A stretch of 23,081 nucleotides of DNA from an uncultured Actinomycetes bacterium (GTDB taxonomy: Bacteria; Actinomycetota; Actinomycetes; Nanopelagicales; Nanopelagicaceae). This document shows positions 1 to 7,824 of this stretch, piece by piece. The notes under the pieces are model-generated. The model was not told where the DNA came from. It made no database searches and was given only the letters and a program-made list of their open reading frames with translations. The DNA is taken from contig CAJBLC010000109.1 of the NCBI GenBank assembly GCA_903953805.1, positions 1 through 23,081 of the forward strand. Reading direction: 5' to 3'. Both the position numbers and the translations under genes were made by a program. The first letter of the stretch is position 1; the number at the start of each line of letters is the position of its first letter.

Positions 1-164
1 ACAACTGGCTTGAGACCTTCAGCATATTGCTTTGCGTGATGAGCACAGAAGAGAAGTTCCCCGCCATTGAGAAGAGTGGCACGGACATAAGCCTGTGCAC
101 CACAACGATCGCAACGATCGACAGCATTGAGCGGTGTTGGCTCGAGAATCATCTGCTCTGACAT
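1..164 (-). CDS. DUF7455-type small zinc-ribbon protein (5' part; 3' end outside window)
   Basis: The minus strand gives an open frame from ATG at 164 to the window edge, 54 codons without a stop. It starts MSEQMILEPTPLNAVDRC. A CxxC pair (C18, C21) is followed about 20 residues later by C40-A-H-H, the layout of a short zinc ribbon. Small proteins of this kind (DUF7455) are common in actinobacteria and are often found between the principal sigma factor gene and a gyrB/parE-like gene; here the neighbour is parE, divergently oriented, which fits. The function is unknown. A clear ribosome binding site (AGGAG within 169-175) lies a few bases before the ATG, unlike most genes in this window. The C-terminal end is cut by the window boundary, so full length cannot be judged. 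Confidence 0.8.
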   Translation of the reverse strand, partial: MSEQMILEPTPLNAVDRCDRCGAQAYVRATLLNGGELLFCAHHAKQYAEGLKPV

Positions 165-213
165 CTGCTCTCCTTCTTCGGTCTAATAACGATCCATGCA
201 TGTGATTGCGAGA

Positions 214-219
214 ATCTTA
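214..219 (-). promoter_or_regulatory. Candidate -10 box of the DUF7455 gene
   Basis: The minus strand reads TAAGAT, a good match to the actinobacterial -10 pattern TANNNT, about 50 bases before the ATG. That leaves a 5' leader of roughly 40 nt carrying the AGGAG ribosome binding site. No convincing -35 was found at the right spacing. Confidence 0.3.
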
Positions 220-387
220 GGCGGTACTGGAACAGTAAATCATGGATAGATATTCCCAGGCGCGTTAAAAGTCGAGTAAAAGGCGATTTTGAGTGATTTC
301 TCACCTTAAATATCGAAGTGTGGGAGCAATTGGGGGAAATATCGTCCCCTACGGCGCGTAATGGCCCGATTTGAGCCACTGCAGAGA

Positions 388-393
388 TAGCCT
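388..393 (+). promoter_or_regulatory. Candidate -10 box of parE (leaderless or nearly so)
   Basis: TAGCCT matches TANNNT and ends eight bases before the GTG start of parE. No Shine-Dalgarno sequence precedes that GTG, so transcription starting at or 1-2 nt before it is plausible. The box sits in the loop and arm of the short hairpin 381-397. No matching -35 was seen. Confidence 0.3.
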
Positions 394-401
394 CTGCACC
401 C

Positions 402-2477
402 GTGGCAACTAAATCTAATAATGAGGTCTCGGCCGATAATCAATATACGGCGAAAGACCTCGCAGTCCTCGAAGGTTTAGATGCCGTACGTAAACGTCCC
501 GGAATGTATATCGGTACAACCGATTCTCGCGGACTCATGCATTGTCTCTGGGAGATCATCGATAACTCTGTAGATGAGGCGCTTGCTGGTTTCTGTACCA
601 GTATTGAAATTAATCTTGAAGCTGATGGCTCAGTAGAAGTCCATGACAATGGACGCGGTATCCCCGTTGATAAGGAGCCAAAGACCGGCCTTACTGGCGT
701 TGAAGTTGTCTTCACAAAATTGCATGCTGGTGGAAAGTTCGGCGGCGGTTCCTATGCAGCCTCAGGTGGACTCCACGGCGTAGGTGCATCTGTCGTTAAT
801 GCACTCGCCTCACGTCTTGATGTCGAAGTTGATCGCAATGGCAAAATTTATTGGATGTCATTCCAACGTGGAAATGCCGGAATCTTTGATGGCGATGGAC
901 CGAAGGCAACATTTGAAGAATCCTCTGGTCTTCGTCAAATTGGTAAGGTGGCGGCGAAGGTCACCGGAACTCGCGTGAAGTGGTGGTTTGATCGCCAGAT
1001 CTTCCTCAAAGAGGCAGAACTCTCCATCGAAGATATTTATGCACGCGCACGTCAGACCTCCTACCTTGTTCCCGGTCTAACGCTTGTCGTCAATGACAAT
1101 CGGACGAAGAGCAAAACCTCCGAGACCTTCTTCCACAAAGGTGGAATTTCAGAGTTCTGTTCATTCTTGCGCCCCGATGAACCGGTAGGCGAAGTCATCC
1201 GCATTTCAGGTAGCGGTGAGTACACCGAGACCGTCCCAGTCCTTGATGACAAGGGACATATGATGCCGACGGAAGTTTCTCGCACCATGGGCGTTGATAT
1301 CGCGATGCAATGGGGCAATGGCTACGAGACCACAATGTCTTCGTTCGTCAACATTATCTCTACTCCAAAGGGTGGAACCCACACCCAGGGCTTTGAACGT
1401 TCCATCACCAAGGTGATGAATGATGCTCTTCGCTCAACTAAAACTTTGAAGAATAACGAGGGTGATGTCATCAAGGATGACGTACTCGAAGGCTTGACTG
1501 CAGTCGTCACGGTTCGTATGTCTGAACCCCAGTTTGAAGGTCAGACCAAGGAAGTTCTCGGAACAGCTGCTGCAACCAAGATTGTTGCTGCAGTAGTTGC
1601 AGAGGAGATGGAGAAGTTCTTCAACACCACCAAGCGCATCGAGAAAGCAACCGGAAAGTTGATTCTCGAGAAGATCGCAAATGCCTCGCGCACGCGAATC
1701 TCAGCTCGAGCACACAAAGATCTCCAGCGCCGCAAGAATGCTCTTGAATCTTCATCACTTCCAACAAAACTTTCGGATTGTCGCTCCGATGACACTGCCC
1801 GGACAGAGCTCTTTATCGTTGAGGGAGATTCTGCACTTGGTACCACTAAGGCAGCTCGTAACTCTGAATTCCAGGCAATCCTTCCGATTCGCGGAAAGAT
1901 TCTCAATGTTCAGAAGGCTTCGCTCTCACAGATGCTCGAGAACACTGAGTGCGCATCCATCATCCAGGTTATTGGTGCGGGATCCGGAAAATCTTTCAGT
2001 CTCGACGATGCTCGTTACGGTCGCATTATTTTGATGTCTGATGCAGATGTTGATGGCGCGCACATCCGCTGTCTTCTCCTCACTCTTCTCTGTCGCTATA
2101 TGCGTCCATTAATCGAAGATGGTCGCGTCTTTGCAGCGATCCCACCTTTGCATCGCATTGATGTCGTCGGTGGAAAGCGTGGCGAGGTCCACTACACATA
2201 CTCTGATGATGAGATGAAGCGCGTTCTCGCAGATCTAACAAAGAATGGCAAGCGTTGGAAAGAGCCAGTACAGCGCTACAAGGGTCTTGGTGAGATGGAT
2301 GCAGATCAGCTCCGTGAAACCACGATGGACCCAGATAAGCGCACCTTGCGCCGCATCACAATGAATGATGCCAACGCAGCAGAGGCGATGTTTGAGCTTC
2401 TCATGGGAAATGAAGTCGCACCCCGTAAAGAATTTATTTCAACTGCCGAGATTGATCGCGATCGTATCGACGCATAA
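402..2477 (+). CDS. parE: DNA topoisomerase IV subunit B
   Basis: This is the ATPase and strand-passage subunit of a type IIA topoisomerase, working with ParC to decatenate and relax DNA. The 691-residue product has the full GyrB/ParE plan. The GHKL ATPase has EIIDNSVDEA (51-60), DNGRGIP (82-88) and GLHGVG (123-128). The transducer QTK motif is at 381-383. The TOPRIM domain has the metal-binding EGD (474-476) and DADVD (547-551), and PIRGKILNV is present. The TOPRIM text EGDSALGTTKAAR resembles the ParE-like proteins of Streptomyces rather than the usual GyrB EGDSAGG, and parC lies nearby, so ParE is preferred over GyrB. The start is GTG: an in-frame stop lies just upstream, and homologues begin with a similar short tail before LEGLDAVRKRPGMYIG. 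Confidence 0.93.
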   Translation: MATKSNNEVSADNQYTAKDLAVLEGLDAVRKRPGMYIGTTDSRGLMHCLWEIIDNSVDEALAGFCTSIEINLEADGSVEVHDNGRGIPVDKEPKTGLTGVEVVFTKLHAGGKFGGGSYAASGGLHGVGASVVNALASRLDVEVDRNGKIYWMSFQRGNAGIFDGDGPKATFEESSGLRQIGKVAAKVTGTRVKWWFDRQIFLKEAELSIEDIYARARQTSYLVPGLTLVVNDNRTKSKTSETFFHKGGISEFCSFLRPDEPVGEVIRISGSGEYTETVPVLDDKGHMMPTEVSRTMGVDIAMQWGNGYETTMSSFVNIISTPKGGTHTQGFERSITKVMNDALRSTKTLKNNEGDVIKDDVLEGLTAVVTVRMSEPQFEGQTKEVLGTAAATKIVAAVVAEEMEKFFNTTKRIEKATGKLILEKIANASRTRISARAHKDLQRRKNALESSSLPTKLSDCRSDDTARTELFIVEGDSALGTTKAARNSEFQAILPIRGKILNVQKASLSQMLENTECASIIQVIGAGSGKSFSLDDARYGRIILMSDADVDGAHIRCLLLTLLCRYMRPLIEDGRVFAAIPPLHRIDVVGGKRGEVHYTYSDDEMKRVLADLTKNGKRWKEPVQRYKGLGEMDADQLRETTMDPDKRTLRRITMNDANAAEAMFELLMGNEVAPRKEFISTAEIDRDRIDA

Positions 2478-2490
2478 CCCCTCGAGGTTC

Positions 2491-2496
2491 TAGAGT
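2491..2496 (+). promoter_or_regulatory. Candidate leaderless -10 box of the acyltransferase gene
   Basis: TAGAGT fits TANNNT and lies seven bases before the ATG at 2504, inside the 26-bp gap after parE. The gene has no good Shine-Dalgarno, so it may be transcribed separately as a leaderless message rather than only by read-through from parE. Confidence 0.4.
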
Positions 2497-2503
2497 GTGA
2501 GCC

Positions 2504-4318
2504 ATGAAGCGCAACGATATCCAAGCGCTTCGTGGCTTCTCTGTTTTAGCGGTGCTTCTCTATCACCTTCAGATCCTTCGCTTTAAAGGCGGCTTTCTCG
2601 GAGTCGATATCTTCTTTGTTATCTCTGGCTTTGTGATTACCGAGCGATTAGCTCGAGGTAATGGGTCGGTTCGCTCCCAACTTATTGATTTTTATCAACG
2701 CCGAGCGAAGCGAATCTTGCCGGCCTCACTCTTGGTCATCATTCTTACAGCCATCTGCGTGCGCCTCTTTCTCTCACCACTTTCTTGGCGCAGGTTTGGT
2801 TTTGATGGAATAGCAACGACCTTCTTCGCGGGTAATCTCAGATTTGCTGCTCAAGGAAATGACTATCTCTCACAATCAATGAGCCCCACTCCATATCTGC
2901 ATTATTGGTCACTCGGAGTCGAAGAACAGTTCTACCTCATCTGGCCGTTGCTCTTTCTCTTCATCTTCAAAGCCCGCAAATATCTCGTTCTTCCCTTTGC
3001 ATGCATCGCTGCAGGTTTCGCGATCTGGTACACACATATCTCGCCAGTCAACTCGTTCTATCAACCTTTCTCCAGGACTTGGGAATTTCTGGCGGGTATT
3101 TGCGTTGCCTTATTAGTTCGAAAGCCGGCCAGAGGTGGGAGACTCCTGGCCCTCGTGGGCTGGATTGCCATCTCAGTATCCATACTTTTTATCGGAAGTA
3201 GTCTTCCTGTCCCTGGAATGACAACGCTGATTCCTGTTTTAGGTGCAGTTGCGATCTTGGTTGCATCACAAAGTATGCCGTGGGAGCCATTATTGGTGAG
3301 GGTGGGGGATTACTCCTACGCGATCTATCTCGTGCACTGGCCTCTCGTCGTGATCGTATTGGCACGTTATCAAGGGCTTAGCACTTCATCTAAAGCTGTG
3401 ATTGGGCTCCTGTCTATCATCGGCGGCTATCTGATCTCTGGCTATGTCGAGAGACCCTTTCGCTTCAATAATCGTTTCGCCGTTGGACTTCCGACATGGG
3501 GTGTCGGACTGATCGCAGTATGTGCGATGGTCTTTGGAACGACAACCTTTGCATCCGCTACCCCCTCAATAGGCAAGGCGACGATTGATATATCAGAGCC
3601 AATTATCTACACCGACAAATGCCATCTCGACTTTGGGGTTGATAAGCCAACCTCGCCCTGCCTCTTTGGTGACATTCAATCAAAGGTAGAGGTAGTGCTA
3701 GTCGGCGATTCACATGCGGCTCAATGGTTTAACGCTGTCGAGCAGACCGCCATGTCACACCATTGGAAGCTGCTATCGCTAACAAAGTCATCATGCCCCG
3801 CAACCTTCTTGGAGACGAAGCGCAACGGAATCGCGGATATATCTTGTCTACATTGGCAGAGATATGTTGCAGCTCGCATCGCGGCTGAACACCCAGCAAA
3901 GGTCTTTATTACTTCCTTCAGTGAGTATGTCTACCCATTGGTCAAATCTGGAGAGTACGCATCACTTTATGCTGATGGTCTGGCGAAGTTCGTAGGTGCG
4001 TTGGCACTTCCACCATCAAGCATCTATTACCTCGAAGATACTCCACATCCACTGGTATCAATTCCTGATTGTTTAGCGAAACATGCCAAGAATCCTTCTC
4101 AATGTGATTTCACGTTGACGCGATCTGCAGCGACTATCGCGATTCAAAGGAAAATTACCCCGTTGGGAATTCACTACCTAAACTTCAACCACTTGCTCTG
4201 TTCAAAGAGTAAGTGTTCGGCGCTCTTTGCGAGAAGAAATACCTATCGAGACAGTTCGCACATCAGCGTGAGTACCTCAAGGGCGTTAGCGCCGAATTTC
4301 TCCGCGTTCGTCTCTTAG
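2504..4318 (+). CDS. Membrane acyltransferase with SGNH domain (OafA/YrhL type)
   Basis: A 604-residue fusion of an acyltransferase-3 membrane domain and a C-terminal SGNH hydrolase-like domain. Proteins of this kind usually O-acetylate cell-surface glycans or lipids; the target here is unknown. The N-terminal part (about 1-350) is strongly hydrophobic with many membrane segments and carries the family signatures: H21 in LLYHLQ, D35 followed by FFVISGF (37-43), FYQRRAKRILPA (63-74), and GVEEQFYLIWPL (138-149). The SGNH part has GDSH (401-404, nucleophile S403) and the partner motif DSSH (583-586) near the end, so the protein looks complete. It sits 26 bp after parE and ends 3 bp before the end of convergent parC. 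It has no obvious link to topoisomerase function, so it may be an insertion into an older parE/parC pair. Confidence 0.9.
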   Translation: MKRNDIQALRGFSVLAVLLYHLQILRFKGGFLGVDIFFVISGFVITERLARGNGSVRSQLIDFYQRRAKRILPASLLVIILTAICVRLFLSPLSWRRFGFDGIATTFFAGNLRFAAQGNDYLSQSMSPTPYLHYWSLGVEEQFYLIWPLLFLFIFKARKYLVLPFACIAAGFAIWYTHISPVNSFYQPFSRTWEFLAGICVALLVRKPARGGRLLALVGWIAISVSILFIGSSLPVPGMTTLIPVLGAVAILVASQSMPWEPLLVRVGDYSYAIYLVHWPLVVIVLARYQGLSTSSKAVIGLLSIIGGYLISGYVERPFRFNNRFAVGLPTWGVGLIAVCAMVFGTTTFASATPSIGKATIDISEPIIYTDKCHLDFGVDKPTSPCLFGDIQSKVEVVLVGDSHAAQWFNAVEQTAMSHHWKLLSLTKSSCPATFLETKRNGIADISCLHWQRYVAARIAAEHPAKVFITSFSEYVYPLVKSGEYASLYADGLAKFVGALALPPSSIYYLEDTPHPLVSIPDCLAKHAKNPSQCDFTLTRSAATIAIQRKITPLGIHYLNFNHLLCSKSKCSALFARRNTYRDSSHISVSTSRALAPNFSAFVS

Positions 4319-4321
4319 AAG

Positions 4322-5824
4322 TTATTCACCGATTCGGCTGCGGCGAGGAGTTGCAAAGTTCTTTGCAACCTCTGTGAGCTCTGCCGAGACTTGCTTACGA
4401 ATAGCATCCTCTGATCCAAGGAGTGTTTGAAGTGCCTTGATAGTTGCAGAAAGCTCTTTGCTCTCTGTTTCAAGCTCAAGCTTGCTCATCTTGGTGAGGC
4501 GGCGAAGTGGCATATCAAGAATATAAGTCGCTTGCTCATCTGAGAGCTTGAAAGACTTGATCAAATCAGCCTTCGCGGTTGTTGCATCTTCAGAGGCGCG
4601 AATAATCTTGATGACCTTGTCGATATCGATAATCGCTTTGAGCAGTCCATCAACGAGATTTAAACGGGCTTGGGCCTTGCCAAGGCGATGCTCAGAGCGG
4701 CGACGAACGACCTCGATACGGTGATCGATAAAGACTTGAAGGAGCTCTTTTAAGCCAAGTGTCTGAGGTCGGCCATTTACCAAGGCAACTGCATTGACAG
4801 AGAATTGATCTTCCATCGGAGTGAGCTTGTAGAGCTTCTCAAGGATCTCTTCAGGTTCATAGCCATTCTTAATTTCAACGACGACCTTGGTGCCTTGCTG
4901 GCCATCAGAGAGATCGACGATATCTGAGATTCCCTGAATCTTCTTCGCCTTGACGAGATCGGCGATCTTTTCAACAACTTTTTCCGGTCCGATATTGAAT
5001 GGGAACTCGGTAATGACGATACCTTGCTTGCGGGCAGTCACCTTTTCAACAATTGCAGTTGCGCGAACCTTAAAGGAGCCACGACCAGTTGCATAAGCCT
5101 CTTCAACGCCAGAGAGCCCCACGATCTCGCCACCAGTAGGGAAATCTGGAGCTGGCACGAACTTCATGAGCGCCTTGAGAGTCGCCTTTGGATTTTCAAT
5201 GAGATGCTTTGTCGCAGCAACTACCTCACCAAGGTTGTGCGGTGCCATGTTGGTTGCCATACCCACCGCGATACCAGTCGCGCCATTGACAAGCAGGTTT
5301 GGGAAGGCAGCTGGGAGGACGAGTGGCTCAAGAAGTTGGCCATCGTAGTTTCCACCAAAATCAACGGTGTTCTCATCCGATTCATTGACCATCGCAAGAG
5401 CCGCTGGTGCGAGACGGGCTTCGGTGTAACGCATCGCTGCTGGACCAGCATCGAGTGAGCCAAAGTTTCCGTGGCCATCAATCAGAGGCAAACGGGTTGT
5501 AAATGGTTGGGCGAGACGAACCGCTGCGTCATAAATGGCGCCATCACCGTGTGGGTGCAACTTACCCATGACTTCACCAACAACACGAGCGCACTTCACG
5601 TGACCCTTATCTGGACGAAGGCCCATGTCGAACATCATGTGCAGGATGCGACGTTGTACGGGCTTTAATCCATCGCGAGCATCGGGGAGGGCGCGTGAGT
5701 AAATAACGGAATAGGCATACTCAAGGAAGGATTCGGACATCTCTGCCGAGACATCGATATCGACGATCTTTCCTGGGTTCTCACCTGGTTTTGGGAGAAC
5801 GGCTTTTGGGGTCTTTGTGGCCAT
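4322..5824 (-). CDS. parC: DNA topoisomerase IV subunit A, lacking the C-terminal domain
   Basis: The DNA-cleaving subunit of topoisomerase IV. Starting at MATKTPK (ATG at 5824) gives 500 residues. The open frame extends upstream to 5938, but that part has no family similarity. Seen: ALPDARDGLKPVQRRI (46-60), GKLHPHGDGAIYDA (87-100), and the catalytic tyrosine Y133 in AAMRYTEARL. The winged helix, tower and coiled-coil gate follow. The protein stops at TPRRSRIGE, just where homologues (typically 750-850 residues) enter the beta-pinwheel DNA-wrapping domain. That whole domain is absent and the acyltransferase gene occupies the following DNA. G95 stands where E. coli GyrA has the quinolone-contact Ser83. 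There is no Shine-Dalgarno; CAAGAT, seven bases upstream, is a possible weak -10. Confidence 0.92.
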   Translation of the reverse strand: MATKTPKAVLPKPGENPGKIVDIDVSAEMSESFLEYAYSVIYSRALPDARDGLKPVQRRILHMMFDMGLRPDKGHVKCARVVGEVMGKLHPHGDGAIYDAAVRLAQPFTTRLPLIDGHGNFGSLDAGPAAMRYTEARLAPAALAMVNESDENTVDFGGNYDGQLLEPLVLPAAFPNLLVNGATGIAVGMATNMAPHNLGEVVAATKHLIENPKATLKALMKFVPAPDFPTGGEIVGLSGVEEAYATGRGSFKVRATAIVEKVTARKQGIVITEFPFNIGPEKVVEKIADLVKAKKIQGISDIVDLSDGQQGTKVVVEIKNGYEPEEILEKLYKLTPMEDQFSVNAVALVNGRPQTLGLKELLQVFIDHRIEVVRRRSEHRLGKAQARLNLVDGLLKAIIDIDKVIKIIRASEDATTAKADLIKSFKLSDEQATYILDMPLRRLTKMSKLELETESKELSATIKALQTLLGSEDAIRKQVSAELTEVAKNFATPRRSRIGE

Positions 5825-5831
5825 GGGTCGT

Positions 5832-5837
5832 ATCTTG
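5832..5837 (-). promoter_or_regulatory. Possible weak leaderless -10 box of parC
   Basis: The minus strand reads CAAGAT seven bases before the parC ATG. It keeps the A2 and T6 of TANNNT but not T1. The same hexamer precedes the alternative GTG start of the divergent gene (5890-5895). Confidence 0.25.
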
Positions 5838-5877
5838 CCAATGGAAGAGCTGAAATGAGCGCAGCGACTCGATTTCG

Positions 5878-6993
5878 ATGGCGATCTGCCAAGATAGGCC
5901 GGTGATAGAGAGCGGCTTAGCAGGGCTAGCTCAATCAATCTTTGCCAGTCTCGGGTTGGCCACTACATCAAACTATCGAGGCCTACCTGATAGCAAACGC
6001 ACCGTCCTGATTTTGATCGATGGACTTGGTTATAACTCCCTCAGGCAGTATTCAGACGAGTTCCCAATCTTCAAAAACTTTTTTTCTTCAGATCCATTGC
6101 GATCGCACTTTCCGACAACGACGGCAACAAATCTCGTCTCACTTGGGACAGGTGAACTTCCTGGCGTTCATGGAATGTTGGGATACACAGTTCGAGTTCC
6201 GCGTTCTGGTGAACCTGGTCGATTGCTTAATGCACTGAAATGGGATGAACGAGTTGACCCCGTGGTGTGGCAGAGCGTTCCGACGTTGTATGAGCGAGCA
6301 GGTGAAGCTGGAATTGAAATTTCTCACATCGCTGAGAAGCGATACGAGGGAAGTGGATTTACTCAAGCCGGAATGCGCGGTGCCCATTACATCGGCGCAA
6401 ATCATGTGCATGAGATGATCGATGGCGCACGTTCAGCACATCTGCGTGAACGAAGTTATTCCTATATTTATCTCAACAGCGTTGATTCAGCCGGGCATGC
6501 TCATGGAGTTGGATCAGAGCGTTGGCTCAGTGCGTTGAGTTCTGTAGCAGAGCTTTTAGAAGGCCTAGTAAAAGCACTGCCAACGGATACCGACATTTAC
6601 CTCACCGCAGATCACGGAATGATCAATGTAGAAGAGAAGATAATTTTAGGTGAGGGAAATAACCTACTTGAGAATGTCACGTTGATAGGTGGAGAGGCGA
6701 GAGCTCGCCATATCTATCTGCGGGACGGTTCAGTCCCAGAGACAGCTACCTTGTGGAGGGACCATTTTGGTAAGAGTGTTGAGATCTTTACAAAAGCCGA
6801 TGCGGTACGGCTTTTTGGCGCAGTAATCACGGCGGATTCACTCGATCGAATGGGCGATCTGATCGCTGTTCCAACTGGGGGAATCGTTTTGTTAGATCCA
6901 GCAATTGCCTCTAAGGAGACACTCATGGTGGGTCACCATGGTGGATTTACTCAGGACGAGGTTCTGATCCCTCTTCTTTCTTACCGAACATAA
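5878..6993 (+). CDS. Alkaline phosphatase superfamily phosphodiesterase / nucleotide pyrophosphatase-like
   Basis: A 371-residue cytoplasmic-looking enzyme (no signal peptide) of the type I phosphodiesterase/nucleotide pyrophosphatase family, which hydrolyses phosphate diesters or pyrophosphates with two metal ions; the real substrate is unknown. Visible active-site elements: D48 in LILIDGLGY, the probable nucleophile T82 in FPTTTATN, D203 and H207 in SVDSAGHAHG, D245-H246 in TADHGM, and the late metal ligand in GHHGGFT (352-358). The ATG at 5878 has no ribosome binding site. GTG at 5902, preceded by CAAGAT and six bases, gives eight fewer residues and is a reasonable alternative. It is divergent from parC. 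Its 3' end overlaps the 3' end of sepH by 47 bp. I recall homologues near sepH in other actinobacteria, supporting a conserved neighbourhood. Confidence 0.88.
   Translation: MAICQDRPVIESGLAGLAQSIFASLGLATTSNYRGLPDSKRTVLILIDGLGYNSLRQYSDEFPIFKNFFSSDPLRSHFPTTTATNLVSLGTGELPGVHGMLGYTVRVPRSGEPGRLLNALKWDERVDPVVWQSVPTLYERAGEAGIEISHIAEKRYEGSGFTQAGMRGAHYIGANHVHEMIDGARSAHLRERSYSYIYLNSVDSAGHAHGVGSERWLSALSSVAELLEGLVKALPTDTDIYLTADHGMINVEEKIILGEGNNLLENVTLIGGEARARHIYLRDGSVPETATLWRDHFGKSVEIFTKADAVRLFGAVITADSLDRMGDLIAVPTGGIVLLDPAIASKETLMVGHHGGFTQDEVLIPLLSYRT
5890..5895 (+). promoter_or_regulatory. Possible -10 box favouring the GTG start at 5902
   Basis: CAAGAT is followed by exactly six bases and then GTG (5902), the spacing seen at leaderless starts elsewhere in the window. 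The hexamer departs from TANNNT at its first base, so support is weak. Confidence 0.25.
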
Positions 6994-7801
6994 TGTCATC
7001 CCATGAAGGAATGCGAATTCGCTTAGTGACGCCATCGCGCTTTGCCTCTAGCTCAACTTCTTCTTTTGCTCGAGGACTCTCTTGAGACTCCTCAGTTGAA
7101 TCGCTTGGAGTTGGAGTTGTAGAAATACGGATTGGCTCTTCTGGTTTCACCGCAACAAGTCGTGGGGCTGGGGTAGTCGCTACATCCGATTGATAGACCA
7201 TCCCGTGGGAAGGCGTTGCTGGACGAGAAGGTTTCTCTTCTCCTGAGATCCATCGCGCGCCATCATCTTCGGTTACAAGCGTGCGGTTGTTGGTATCAAA
7301 TGCCCAATTAGCTTCACCTGAACCAGTTGCGATTGGGTAGGTCAGGATGATGTTCCACAACCCGTCATCGCGGCGCCAGGTATTCCATTCAACGAGTTGC
7401 ATATCGACTCCACGTGGAGCGAGTTGGGCGATCGTGGCAGCCATCAAGGTAGGAGAGTGAGGATCGCGGCGAAGTGGAGTTTCAAGAGCCTGCCCAATGA
7501 CAAAAGCGCGCTCTTGCATAATCGGTCCTGAAAACTTCTCAATTTTTTCCAGGTCCCATTCAGTAGAACGAGCGATCGAATCGGCGCTCTCGCCAGAGCG
7601 AAGTCGGGATTGAACCTCTTTTACTGAGGTCGAGAGCATCTGATCTGGATTTACTACTGCAACGAGTCGTGGTTGATTAACTGTTGCACGCAGATGATCG
7701 CTAATGCGCAGCGCAAACTGATTTCCATCCTGATCTGAAAGTTCTAGCTCAGTTCCATCTTCAGATCGGCCTACGAGGCGGAGGTCAGTCTTATCGGTCA
7801 T
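6947..7801 (-). CDS. sepH: Septation protein SepH (DUF3071)
   Basis: SepH is an actinobacterial cell-division protein that binds FtsZ and promotes its assembly. Starting at MTDKTDLRLV gives 284 residues; the frame runs further upstream to 7999, but that part reads against the MFS gene and lacks similarity. The N-terminal domain (about 1-130) shows the DUF3071 pattern: LRLVGRSEDGTELELSDQDG, then VKEVQSRLRSGESADSIA, a helix-turn-helix-like segment, and KFSGPIMQERAF. A Pro/Ser/Glu-rich linker follows, then PSWDDIMFG (265-273), which matches the short C-terminal motif I recall in this family. TATCCT six bases before the ATG suggests a leaderless promoter of its own, in the 23-bp gap after the upstream MFS gene. 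Confidence 0.92.
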   Translation of the reverse strand: MTDKTDLRLVGRSEDGTELELSDQDGNQFALRISDHLRATVNQPRLVAVVNPDQMLSTSVKEVQSRLRSGESADSIARSTEWDLEKIEKFSGPIMQERAFVIGQALETPLRRDPHSPTLMAATIAQLAPRGVDMQLVEWNTWRRDDGLWNIILTYPIATGSGEANWAFDTNNRTLVTEDDGARWISGEEKPSRPATPSHGMVYQSDVATTPAPRLVAVKPEEPIRISTTPTPSDSTEESQESPRAKEEVELEAKRDGVTKRIRIPSWDDIMFGKKEEGSEPRPE

Positions 7802-7807
7802 TGGGAA

Positions 7808-7813
7808 AGGATA
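7808..7813 (-). promoter_or_regulatory. Leaderless -10 box of sepH
   Basis: The minus strand reads TATCCT, then TTCCCA, then the ATG of sepH. That places the initiating A about seven bases after the -10, where transcription normally begins. No Shine-Dalgarno is present. The same hexamer and spacing occur before glgC. Confidence 0.55.
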
Positions 7814-7824
7814 ACGAATGCTTG

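Larger units (their letters stand above)
165..401. other. Intergenic region between divergent DUF7455 gene and parE
   Basis: There are 237 bases with no convincing gene; the small frames here look like noise. The region must carry promoters in both directions. On the minus strand TAAGAT (214-219) could be the -10 box of the zinc-ribbon gene. Near parE, TAGCCT (388-393) fits TANNNT. Two short hairpins can be drawn: GGGGA/TCCCC (333-337 with 345-349) and GCAGAG/CTCTGC (381-386 with 392-397). Neither is followed by a T-run, so they are not terminators. Confidence 0.6.

Noticed and set aside
381..397. Hairpin GCAGAG/CTCTGC just before parE as a terminator or riboswitch
   Set aside because: Only six base pairs, no T-run and no known riboswitch features; it may not even be transcribed if parE is leaderless.
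5024..5458. 144-residue open frame on the strand opposite parC
   Set aside because: It lies wholly inside parC, has no recognisable domain and no start signal; a typical shadow of a conserved gene.
5825..5938. N-terminal extension of parC upstream of MATKTPK
   Set aside because: The extra 38 residues are unlike any ParC and would overlap the divergent gene; the ATG at 5824 fits the family start.
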